Shown here in pieces: positions 54,039-64,000 of a stretch of DNA of 64,000 nucleotides. Location: the NCBI GenBank assembly GCA_028551475.1, contig CM052356.1, positions 27,927,884 through 27,991,883 on the forward strand, written 5' to 3'. Below the pieces are notes generated by a model. That model was not told the origin of the DNA and searched no databases. It saw nothing but the letters and a program-made list of their open reading frames with translations. The translations under genes and the position numbers were made by a program. Every line of letters begins with the position of its first letter. Positions within the stretch are counted from its first letter, which is position 1. This DNA is from Casuarina equisetifolia. Lineage: Eukaryota > Streptophyta > Magnoliopsida > Fagales > Casuarinaceae.

Positions 54039-54990
54039 CCGCAATTACAACGTTCAGGCGGGAACAATTTAACGACGCAATTGTGCATATCCTCTGTACA
54101 ATAATCTGACTTTACCATTACAGAGCGGTTCTAAAGAAACAACAGGCGTGTCTACCTTTTGGTTTTTGTATAAAGATAGGAGAAACGTACCAGCTGGTCA
54201 TATAACTAGGCACCATTTTCCCTGATCAGTCTGCCATCAGATTACAAAGGTCGGCCTCCATTTGGAAAGAAGTGGATGCTCTGTGATTCAGTTTATGATT
54301 CCTTGCTTACATCAAAATGAAAACTTTTCTACTCCGTTACAAAACTGCCACAGAATTGCTTAAACAGAAGCATCACTGGAGATGATTACAGCTTAATCCC
54401 TGAAACATATTATTACTGGATCACTTTTTAGTAAGCAGTAAATTGTTAAGTTCTTGAAAGCTACTTGTATTTTTGTTTTTTGCTTTGTGCGTGGAATCTT
54501 TTTTCTGGATTTTACATCATCGATTATACTCTTATTTAATTCTTCAACAGTTAGGCTTTAGTTTCAGTGCATATCCTGGCCAGAGGGTGTCCTGTCAATT
54601 GCAGATGGAATTTTGTGTATCCTCAAAGCAATTTAAATAGATGTCCCGGTAAGGGAGATGGATAAAGTGGCATTTTAGGAAGATGTGGGCAGCCACAGCT
54701 TGAAGAAATGGAGGGCAGATTTGTGAGGTCAAGTCTAGCTCCCTTATTCCAAAAGTTGGAAAAGGAAAAGTTGGAAGGAAGGTTGAAAGAAACCAGAGCA
54801 TAACCTTTATGGAGATGTGTCGACTTTGGTCGGCCGACGCTTTTGAAATTGAGTTACTTTTACCTTCTATACCTCTCTTTCACGTCAACATTTTACTTTT
54901 CCTTTCCCGGTATGATTTAAATTTTACTAAATACAAGTTAGGCAAAAATGGTGTGTTCCTAGTCACTTATCTTTTTGACCTGCAAGAGGG
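54039..54990 (+). other. AMSH 3' UTR and flank
   Basis: AT-rich sequence after the stop codon, expected to contain the AMSH 3' UTR and polyadenylation signals. No further gene is seen. Confidence 0.5.
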
Positions 54991-54999
54991 TTTCGTTAC

Positions 55000-56110
55000 T
55001 TTTAGCAGTTAAATAGAGTGTGGGACAGTCGCATCAATTCCACAATCTCTCGTTACCAAGGCAATTGTTGGAGTCTAGAGGCGGAGGAGCCAGAGCAAGA
55101 ATGCAGCGTAGCCCATGAGAATTTAGCCTGTCAAGGTATTAAGCTACCTTTCGGCGGCCACCCTCTAGTTCCCATTGGGGCAGGGCATCATATCCGGGAA
55201 CCATAAAGCCTTGGGATAGGGAACAGGGGCTATTTGCGTCTGAATAAACCACAAGGACTCCTAATGGTCGAGAAAAAGGGTGGTCCATGATAGAGGCCTG
55301 AGCTTCAAAAGCTTTAAGCCAAGTCTAGGGAAACTCTACGAAGTCCTGAGAGACCAAAAGTTCCTATTTTAAATGAACATTATTTCTGGTCCAAAGTACT
55401 TTCTTTCTTTTGCCAACTGCAGTTGTTTTCAAGAGTGAAAACAAAAGCATCTCAGTATGGGCACACTGTCGCATTGTACCATGAAACGGGTCTCCTCCTT
55501 TATTGTGTATGCATCTTTCACAAGGAAGGTCCACTGGCATAACCACCAATGCAGTACCGCTCACATGATGGAATAATTCCACATGAGCTGGGTCTTCTTC
55601 TTGTTCAACCATCTTCCGTAATTCAGGTCACAAGTTGACCAGAGAGAAGGATCAAGCGATGCTGTGATGGTGAGAAGACAAATATCTGATATTAATCTTA
55701 CATCCTATGCTTGTACTGAGTTCTCACTACAGGAAGGTCAGTGGGTCCTTTTGGTAGGGAGTGGTTGAGAGGGTGACCCATGAAAGTGGCAAGGATCAAG
55801 CCTTCTGCGGGGGTCCATTTTTGCCTTTCTCTCTACATCAGACTGTTCTTTCTGGTCGCCAGCAGGCTCTTCCCGTGTCTATGCCGTCAGGGGGGGTCTG
55901 GTCTGGTTTCGCTATCCATTCACGTGGACAGGTTGCGCACGTCGGAAGTTGCCAAGAAATGGATTACATTTGTTGCCTACTTGCGTCCTTCACCTTAAGG
56001 AAGGCCCTACCTGCCATACCATAGAGTTCCTCCATCATGTCTGTCATCACCTTAGGGGAGTCCTACATGCTTGCCTGAGTTTCACCTTAGGGGTGTCCTC
56101 TTTTAATGAA
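55000..56110. other. GC-richer block of unknown origin
   Basis: By eye, many 60-base lines here have half or more G+C (about 31-34 of 60), while flanking spacer is nearer one third. Overlapping open frames occur in several phases (for example 55761-56024 on plus and 55364-55612 on minus). No domain is recognised. CACCTTA(A/G)GG recurs at about 55991, 56048 and 56090, each close to a GGNNGTCC or GGCCC stretch. It may be an organellar insertion or an old repeat; I could not match it to a specific mitochondrial or plastid gene. Confidence 0.35.
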
Positions 56111-59100
56111 CAATTTTAAGAGAAGACAGGATATTCTAAAGTTTTGTAACATCCTCGTGAGAGTCTTAGGTGTTCTATAATTTCGGTTTTCTATGAAGAC
56201 TGTTCCTTTACTTCTTAGGATAAAAGGGTCACTATTTTAGCTGTCGTACACAACTCTTTTTAGTTCTTTTCCTTTAACCAACTGGTAAGTGTTAATTAAT
56301 GAAGTGGGGAACCGCCAGCATCTTGACCTTCTAATTCATAAGAGCCGAAGCTTTAAATAACCTGGCATTATGGAGTTCTTTAGGTGCTCCATGACCGGCA
56401 CATCTTAAATCTCTATTTGAAAAGATCCAAACCAACTTCTTGATGAAGTCTTAATAGCAAAGTTAACAAAAAAGTCCAAAAATTATTAAGGACTCGTTGA
56501 TATAAGTTATGTAGCCATTGGTTTCATCTATCTAAGAGTCAAATTCACAAAGTGGGTGAACTAGGTGACTTGACCTCAGCCACTAGTTTCTATTTCAATG
56601 ATAGAAGTCTTCTGATATTTTCTCAATAAAATAAAAAACTTGGAGAACTTGCAAGAAAAGGTTATACATGCATATTCTAAAAGAAGACTAGGATGAGAAT
56701 AGTTGAATGGTTCAAGAAGTTTGCTTATACTCCGTGTTCCATTAATAAGAAGTCTACGAGAATTTGTAGCTATCAGCAGTAGGTAGAAAATGTAAATTCT
56801 TCTTCTTCTTCCTTTTTTCTTTGCTTAATCAATTCTCTCCTACCCTTATCTTCAATCTATACGACCTTGAATGACTTTTTTTTTGTAGGGTAAACGCTTC
56901 CATCTTTGTGAGGGCCAGGAAGAAGCCCTAATTTTGCACCGACACACGCCTTTAAGAATTTTTTATGAGTGTAAAGGGTCATATCATCAAAGGAAAACAG
57001 TAGCTCAATCATTTTGGGTTCCTAAAATCAAGAACTTGATTTTAGGTGAAGAAAAGGACGTTGAAAAACAAGCCTAGCGCCAAATTTGAATACGCAGGCG
57101 CACAAGAAGCTCTGAGTCATAAGTTTTTGCATGTCTTAAAGTACTCTTAATCATCTTAAAGTTCAACCCCATAGATTGCTTACTTGCTTATAACACAACG
57201 CGTCTGGTTAAAGATATTTCAGTTTGCTGATCAGTTTGGATTTCTGGTTAATGAGGAGATGGGCAGAATTTAAACTAGGACTAAAAGTTTTTTGGCTTTA
57301 AGTATTAAAAATAAGTATATTGTCCAGGTAATTTATAAGTTGAAGGATATTAGTTTATAATCTCTCTCATATGAGACTTTTGTCTCCAACATTAGGTTTT
57401 CAACAAAATCCTGATCCTTGATCATACCAGACGAGCCGAAGGTTTCCCACATGGTACAAGCAAGAAATCAGGAACATCCCGGGAAAAAGGTGAAAAACCT
57501 TAACCCAACAATGAAATTGTAGGAGGCTTTAGTCTTTTTAAGCACAGTGGATTACAGATGGCTTACAGTAAGCACATTTGGTGTTCTCTGGTTCGTGTTG
57601 AGATTTTCAGAAAAGGAATTGTTCCAGGACAGAATCTTTGCTTGGATATTTTGTCTGTTGTGGATGTTTAAATAGAGTAGGTGGATTCCATGTCTGCGTA
57701 TGACAGAACAACAAGGACATCCCTTTGGTGATCCCAATGCATACCATATATTAGTCTGATTACCCCACAACGAAAAGGGGCCATGGTTGAGAAACTGATG
57801 TCCCATCAACCTTCAACCGATCCATAAATTATGAATAAGCTCATCTTGTCACGAGCATCCCATCATCCGATCGAGAAAGGTGGTAATTATCATGCAAAAT
57901 GTCAAACGTGCACCAAGGTCTTTTGAAAAATTTATGGCATTGCTCCTAAGCAATCGAGTTCCATAATCATGAACAGAAAAATGGTCATTTTATTAAACCT
58001 CCAGTGTCGCCAAATTTGGAGGAGTGCGTGTTGACCATTTCTGAACGGTGCATCATATCATATGGTTGGCTTGTTCTTTCATCTGACGCGACATGACAAT
58101 CTTAGGCAATAAACAACTGTGATCATGCAAAGCAGTAAGGCTAAACCTGTGGCTGAATCCGTGAACCTTTTCCTTAACTTGCTCTATACGCCAAAAGTGT
58201 CTGAAATTCTGCATTCTGTCCATGGTCGTTTCGCCAGACTGCCTGAAGCTAATCTTCACGAACGAAACATAAGAATTCCTTTTGTTATTAAAATTGTACA
58301 CACAGAACATGTATTCATGAAACAAAGGTTACTATTGACATCAATGATTGAGATTATGCACCAGCATTTCGTAATCCGAGGACTAGTCTGTATTCAACTC
58401 TTGGCTCTAGCAAAAGGTGTTTATATTCACAAACGGGTGATATCATTAGCCAAACCATTCATTAATTTGATCTTCGGAAGCTCCAACCAAACATTCCAAC
58501 TCCATTACTAAATTATTTGAGATTGGATGAGATAGAGCTCGCCTCACTAGGCGAGGGAAAACATGGAATCAGCCGTTCTGCTGCAAACGAATTTTTATGC
58601 TGCATAGCTACCTTTTGTAGGGCCAAATCAGGTTCCCCTGAGCTTTGCAGGGGGTGCAAACTATGATAAACAAGAAGCAACAAGATACTGAGTAGCTTAT
58701 AGCTCCATTACTTTGTCTTGCTACGCCCACAAGGTTCCAAAGCTCAAATCATACTTTTGAGTTTGATTGTCCGCGGAAATTAAGCATTAAAAGGTTGATT
58801 TGCCGGGCGTGAAGTCCGGCTTCTAGTATAGAATTCAAAGAACTTCAAACAAGGGGCATTTCCTGACGCAGCATCGTCTCTTTATTACATCATCTTAATT
58901 TGCTTTTACGGATCTTAATGTGTTTAGCCTGAAGTTTAGAAGGAAAAAGTTCATGTTCAGTCTGAAAAGTCTTGGGTCATGTCCCGAATCAAATGATCTC
59001 TCACCTAATTCAAAGTAGACATGCGATGAATTATGACAGTAGGTTCCTCTGCCGATGTCTGATGTTTCCGGGATTTAGTCTCTACGTTCTTTTCCTTTGT

Positions 59101-59400
59101 AAGTTTCTGCGAAGTTAATCCCTTTTCCATCCAAAATAGAAAGAGAAGGAAGAAGTTGAAGACTTGCTTCTCTGCCATAAAAATCGGAGAAAAGCCTGGA
59201 CACACTTGGTAAAAGAAAGGCCGGTGGTTGAGAGCAGAGCTGTAAAAGTCAATCTTTCGTTGAGTTTTACACTACTTTGAAAGTTTAAGAACAGATAAGG
59301 CTCTTCATGAAGATCTTACGTGTTTCCCAAATATGGCTCCTGAGGTCACATCACTATAGCAATACATGTTGTCATCTTCATTTTTAGAGTATTATTAACT
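56111..59400. other. Gene-free spacer
   Basis: No gene is supported. A plus-strand frame of 130 codons (58119-58511) has no known motif and a similar-length open frame opposes it. A short perfect hairpin, CTCGCCT-CACT-AGGCGAG, lies at 58538-58555. Confidence 0.45.
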
Positions 59401-59945
59401 GCTGTTCCTTCTTTTCTTCTTTGTTGCGGTTTTTCTTTGCCTTTTGAATGACGGTAAGTCCTGCAAGATTCGTATTATTGAGTCTTTGTCCTTATTTCTC
59501 TCGTAACCTTAAGATAGATTTCTTCTCGAATCCTTTTATATACTTCTCCATTTCTGTGTCTCTCCTGTTTGCTTTCTTTCTTTTGTTTCCTTCCTTTAAC
59601 GTCAACAGACAACTACCATCTGCTCCATTGCCAGAGAGAAAGAGCGTTCCACCTTTGAGCATTTAATTTTCTGGCTGTCTCTCGATCGTGTTTGAAACTT
59701 GAAAAACATGCCGCTTCTTTCTCTTCGTATCCCTTTTTTGACTTCCGAAATCCAAGCGAGTTTTGAAGCCTTTAATGTTGCTCTGGTGCCTGAAGTTTGA
59801 ATCTTCTGCCATCTCTTTTTTTCAAAGTTTGCTTTGTTGAATTATCGTCTAGTCGAAAGTCTTCCGGGTGGAAATCTTTGTCTGGTTCTAGTTTCTACCA
59901 TTTTTCGTTGCTTTTTCATAGCGAGGAACAGAGATTCGGATTGAT
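59401..59945 (+). promoter_or_regulatory. Pyrimidine-rich promoter/leader of the unknown gene
   Basis: A T- and C-rich stretch with many TCTCT and TTTCTT runs precedes the start codon at 59946. It is likely leader and core promoter. No confident TATA box or leader intron was placed. Confidence 0.4.
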
Positions 59946-60683
59946 ATGCGCTCAGAAAGAAGTCCTCCTAGATTATCTTTCTCCCATGATCCTGGCCAGC
60001 CGGAAGTTGGGCCAATCGAACTGAAAGAGAATCAGGCAGACTCGCCGCTTTTGGACTCTGATTTTGAGTTCAGCATTAGCAGCAGCCTCGATCATGAATC
60101 GTGTTCAGCGGACGAGCTTTTCTCGAACGGCATACTTCTTCCACTTCAAGGTAAAGAGAGTTTTGTTTCTTCAGAGGAAATCCATCGTTGTGAACGTCGG
60201 GCTGTTGCTCCGCTTCCTCCTCGTCCTTGTGAGAAATCAAAGAAAGATTTCAACGTAAAAGACGTCAAGGAAGTAAACTCGGAGCAGAAGAAGCATGTAT
60301 CCAAGACTTTCTGGGGCTTCAGAAGAAGTGCTAGTCTTAATTCTGACGGTAAGAGAAGCTTGTTACGCTCATTACCCCTTTTGTCGAGAAGCAATTCAAC
60401 CGGTTCAGCCTCAAATCCAAAGCGAACAATGTCGAAGGAAGTTTCCAAGCACAATTCACAGAAACAAGGATCTAGACCTTTGTCGAGGTCATCATCTTCT
60501 TCATCTACTTATGAAATGCAGCAAAAGCCTCCACTGAAGAAGAATTACGGAGGACCTCACAATGGTGTTCGGATTAGTCCGGTGTTGAACGTACCACCTC
60601 CTTGCATTTCTAAAAGAACTGAAAATCTCTTCGGCTTGGGTTCTTTCCTACGCGACAGGAAAGATACAAAGAACAAGAAATGA
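59946..60683 (+). CDS. Uncharacterised Ser-rich plant protein (At3g18300/At1g48780-like)
   Basis: A single uninterrupted frame of 245 residues beginning MRSERSPPRLSFSHDP. I recognise no catalytic domain. Conserved-looking blocks are LLDSDFEFSIS (about 35-45), RAVAPLPPRP (about 83-92), KTFWGFRRSASLNSDGKRS, LRSLPLLSRSNSTGSASN, the Ser run near residues 180-190, GVRISPVLNVPPPC and the end LFGLGSFLRDRKDTKNKK. These blocks match what I remember of a small plant-only family typified by At3g18300 and At1g48780, whose function is not known. Repeated RSxS contexts suggest phosphorylation, and the basic tail could be a nuclear signal; both are inference. There are no membrane segments. Composition and length argue that it is a real gene despite many overlapping shadow frames. 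Confidence 0.8.
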   Translation: MRSERSPPRLSFSHDPGQPEVGPIELKENQADSPLLDSDFEFSISSSLDHESCSADELFSNGILLPLQGKESFVSSEEIHRCERRAVAPLPPRPCEKSKKDFNVKDVKEVNSEQKKHVSKTFWGFRRSASLNSDGKRSLLRSLPLLSRSNSTGSASNPKRTMSKEVSKHNSQKQGSRPLSRSSSSSSTYEMQQKPPLKKNYGGPHNGVRISPVLNVPPPCISKRTENLFGLGSFLRDRKDTKNKK

Positions 60684-63511
60684 TTTTCACTTGCCTTTTC
60701 ATCGACTGCATCATTAGATTTTCGTTTCTTTAAAAAGGTACTTTTGATTTCTGTTCTTTGCTTTTCTTGAGTCATATCGAAGAACATGAAAACTTGTAAA
60801 GGACAAAATATGTTTTTGAGCTTTAGAAGACATCCAAGAGCTGCTAATTCTTGTATATTGGATGGAACGTATTGGAATTTTCTTCGCATAAAAATATCAC
60901 AAGCTTAAGAAAACAGCAACAGATATCCTTCATTTGTGCTTGTCTTGTTCTTGTTCTCTTTTTTACTTATTAAGCAGATATACTTTATGTTTATTCTAAA
61001 GCCGTCTCTCTGTCTACGTAATGCTTTAATGTACAAATAATTTTCAATTAGCTGTTAGTCTACGAGGTATGGTAAAGGTTTTGTTCTTATCTTAGACAAA
61101 AGACAAAATGGGGCTTGCATCATGGGAGCAGGTTTGAAAAACAATCTGCAGAAATGCCTTCTCTTGCCAGAGCTGTTGTCTGTATGCACTTTAGCTACTC
61201 AACTGACCTAATCATGAACAATTATTTGTTGGGTTTGTTTTGAATCTGTCAAGATGGGGTCAGGCTTGGATGGGATCAGAAACCTTTTCCAGACGATGTC
61301 CAAAGAATACCACTGCATATTAATCTTAAAAACCTTTGGTTTGAGACAAATTTCTGTAAATTGTGGATAAACTCCTAAATATTAGAGGACCCATCTCTGA
61401 TTCTCAGCCAGCCCACGGTAATGAACGAAACTGGAGGCTGCCTGAACGCACGACTCCTAAGACGCGAACTGCAAATGACCTTTATCTGTAGTGATTACTT
61501 GTATGAGCTTTTCCTCTATGTGGAGGACAAAAGTCCTCCATGCGAGACTTTACAATAACACTTAAAGCATACTCAGCATTCTAAATTCTTTCTCAAATTA
61601 CCATATCAGATTGACTTATATGAAATTTGTATTATGCTCTTAGATGATCTTTGCAGACGTGGGTGAGAGATTTCATCAACGTAGAAAATGCAGAGGTCTA
61701 TGAAATCAATGTTGCTTCAACTGGAAGTTATACATAAAATAGGTCACCGGCGTTGCTCGAAGTCTACTTAGAAAACAATGTCAAACATTATTCTTCAATT
61801 GGCTAACCAAAAAAATGAAAGAAAGAAAAGTAGGTATTGATCTAGTAAGAGGCGAAAAACCAAAGAGGATTTTGAAGCAACTTTTCTATATTGAATAGGA
61901 CATTCTACAATAATGTGGCTGATATCTTCTGCACTCAAACAATTAGCATAAGCTGAAGTTGATGCATTCCAACACTTATCCACCAACCTTTAGTTTCTTT
62001 CTTTTTTATTAATTTGAAGTTCCTCTCCAAGGTGCAGTTCCTCATTTCCAACACTAACCCGATTTTGTTGATTTTTTTCAAATAGCCCAAACTGATGGTA
62101 TCGTTGTAACAGCTTGAACGGAGTTGACATGGTCCGCTAACGCTATCCAGGATTGATACATGTACATGACGACTTAAATATTTTCATATGCTTCTGCTGC
62201 ATAGAAGAGGTCAAAATGTGGACAAACGGCAAAATGGATTACTGCTTTACGTATTGAGAGTGTCAGGGTAAGTGGAACTGAGAGAAATGGTATGGGCCTA
62301 GAATTATAGCTTTAGCACGTACATTACTTTAGAGTAATCATTTTCTTTTTCTTGGTAGCCAAACACGAAGGAACTAAAGAGGTGGGCCTTTTTATCCAAC
62401 ACCAGATTCAGCAAGGGAATGCTTTATTCACAGGAAGAGATTAGCAGGAGTAGCAAGAGAGAGGAAACTACACTGCTTCAAGTCAAATCAAGAGCATCCT
62501 CATTGCTTGGAGAAGTATTAGAACTGAAGAGCCTCCACCTTCTGCAAGCACATTGGTACAGTGATGAATCTTGTTGCACCAAAATGGTGTCCAACAACTG
62601 TGATCTTCACGTTCAAAAAATACCAAGGAAAACATATGTACAAGTACAGTCACTCTTGAGTCATTCAGAATGATTTTATTCTTCTGTACAATTGTGTTTA
62701 AATGATTCCTAAAAGCTTCCCATGTCAATGACTTCAGTAGCATAGATCCGCTGTAAGACCCGCGTGGGATTCAGCAATTCAAAATCATTTTTATTTCAAT
62801 GGATTCTCCATTGACTTGGTTCTTGTGATATTACCATTATTTAGATCACAATGTACCAGTGGTTAGTAGGCAAAACATTTGAAACTAAACCAGAAGCCAA
62901 TCATAAATTCATCTTTACACCCGCAGAAAATTGTTCGAGTATAAAGTCAACAATTCATGTGATATGTAAATACCAAAGTAAAAAGCTCAAAGGCCCTTTT
63001 TTTATATTTTATATCAATATATCATTTTGATTACATTAGATGAATGGATTGATTACTCATACTGAAGTAGAAAGCTCAAAGGCCCTTTTTTTTCTCTGTG
63101 TAACGTCTGGCCGAAAAGGAAAACTGCACACAAAACAAACCAAAACCACCTTTTGAATCTGTACTGGCAATGTCTATCTAATACCACAAGAATTTGTTGT
63201 TTGGCGATGAGTTATACTAGGTGGTTTGCGTTATGGCTAATAGTTTTTTGTATGGCACTATGCAAGAGAACATGTAGCAGACGTTCCACAAGTGATGGCG
63301 TTTTGATACATCAATGAACCCGGAAGTTGATAATCAAGCTGATTTTATTGTTGGGACGAAACAATAACCATCGTCCTGCTTTGTAGGAAAATTAGAATGT
63401 CTGTACAAGTTTTTCCTTTTTTTTTTTTTTTTTTTTCTCTCCCGTGCATACAAGCATTTACAAAATTACTGTTAAAAATCTTTCTCAAAGAAAAGGAGAA
63501 AGAAAACCTCG
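60684..63511. other. Convergent spacer between the unknown gene and BRUTUS-like gene
   Basis: Begins with the likely 3' UTR of the single-exon gene and ends with that of the BRUTUS-like gene. Short frames near 61.8-62.0 kb (minus) and 62.4-62.7 kb (plus) have no firm family. A 27-base unit (AAAGCTCAAAGGCCCTTTTTTT core) occurs at 62976-63002 and again at 63065-63093. Confidence 0.5.
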
Positions 63512-63652
63512 TTACCGTAAGGTCGAGCAGTTGGAATTTGTCATCTCACTCTTGATCACCTTGGTGTTATATGATCCACAGAATCCACACTTATGATACA
63601 GCCAGTGGAAGCGTGACCTGCCCTTTCTTTCACAGTCATTGCAGAGTATTTC
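63512..63652 (-). CDS. BTS: BRUTUS-like hemerythrin/RING E3 ligase, terminal exon only
   Basis: The last coding exon starts at the acceptor CAATCCAG|GAA and ends at TAA 63514-63512, giving 46 residues. The zinc-ribbon sequence ILCNDCERKGRSRFHWLYHK is followed by CGFCGSYNTKVIKSE, with two CxxC pairs. This is the C-terminal zinc ribbon of CHY/CTCHY/RING proteins, and the FHWLYHKCGFCGSYNT wording points to BRUTUS rather than the shorter RCHY1/MIEL1 type. BRUTUS proteins bind iron through N-terminal hemerythrin domains and send bHLH iron regulators to the proteasome. All other exons should lie right of the window; none is visible in 63653-64000. BTS versus BTSL cannot be proved from one exon. Confidence 0.85.
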   Translation of the reverse strand, partial: EILCNDCERKGRSRFHWLYHKCGFCGSYNTKVIKSEMTNSNCSTLR

Positions 63653-64000
63653 CTGGATTGCCGAAGGAACATTAGTTAGGCAGAAACTCTAGCCAAAATG
63701 AAAGATTAACATTGCCACATGGAGCCACCTTCATTATCATTATCATTATCATTATCAAACTGCTACTACCATGAGAAAGTCGAACAAAGCAATGCATCAC
63801 ACGCATCGTTAGGCGTGTGTAGCCTGTACTTTTTCTTGTAAATTTCTATTCATGAAATCTGTAACGGAGCTTTAATCCCAAACCACTTGGCGCTATCTGA
63901 AAATTTTCTATTGTGCGCCAAGGGAGAAAAGTGGCTAGGCTCATGATTTACTTCGAATTTATGAGATTCAAATTAGATATTCTTAGGCAAACTGCAATTT
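63653..64000 (-). other. Intron of the BRUTUS-like gene
   Basis: No coding block is visible. It contains a short (ATTATC)n-type microsatellite at about 63731-63758. Confidence 0.6.

Noticed and set aside
58119-58511. 130-codon plus-strand frame in the AMSH-unknown gene spacer
   Set aside because: No known motif, an opposing open frame of similar length, and no splice or promoter context; treated as chance.
61795-61986. Minus-strand frame with CLSAEDISHIIVECPI, resembling a retroelement zinc-knuckle-like block
   Set aside because: Only one weak block is present and the surrounding frames do not continue it; chance similarity is likely.

Overview
This window looks like nuclear DNA from a flowering plant. 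It is AT-rich, its genes are split by many GT-AG introns (25 bp exons up to 2 kb introns), and the products are plant families: DUF639, BEE-clade bHLH, subgroup-20 R2R3-MYB, CRK43-type kinase, AMSH and BRUTUS. The species cannot be fixed from the sequence. No prokaryotic operon, CRISPR array, complete tRNA or rRNA gene was seen.

Layout, left to right. A DUF639 gene lies on the minus strand (about 98-6807) and loses its last exon(s) at the left edge. After an AT-rich repeat-bearing spacer comes a six-exon BEE-like bHLH gene on minus (12699-14125). A spacer with an inverted-repeat element follows, then a three-exon R2R3-MYB on plus (20143-21382). Next is ribosomal protein eS7 on plus (28437-29701, leader exon near 27469-27521), facing a nine-exon M50B-like membrane metalloprotease on minus (32285-36028). 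A membrane-segment-free CRK43-like kinase on minus (37172-41503) is divergent from a 14-exon AMSH1-like deubiquitinase on plus (45432-54038). A single-exon uncharacterised plant protein (59946-60683, plus) and the terminal exon of a BRUTUS-like iron-sensing E3 ligase (63512-63652, minus) close the window.

The genes do not form one pathway. They are a regulatory and housekeeping mix: two transcription factors, one ribosomal protein, one signalling kinase, and three proteins of turnover or membrane proteolysis. The pairing of the DUF639, eS7, AMSH1, unknown and BRUTUS genes recalls two Arabidopsis duplicate blocks (At1g487xx-488xx and At3g182xx-183xx), so the window may keep an older, less fractionated gene order. 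That comparison is from memory.

Spacers and long introns hold decayed repeats: two tRNA-headed SINE-like copies, a fold-back AT-rich element, LTR-like fossils, several diverged tandem duplications, microsatellites, and a GC-richer block near 55.0-56.1 kb that may be of organellar or other foreign origin. All exon limits were worked out by eye from splice signals and remembered family alignments. No search or computation was run, and no convincing new biological system was found.
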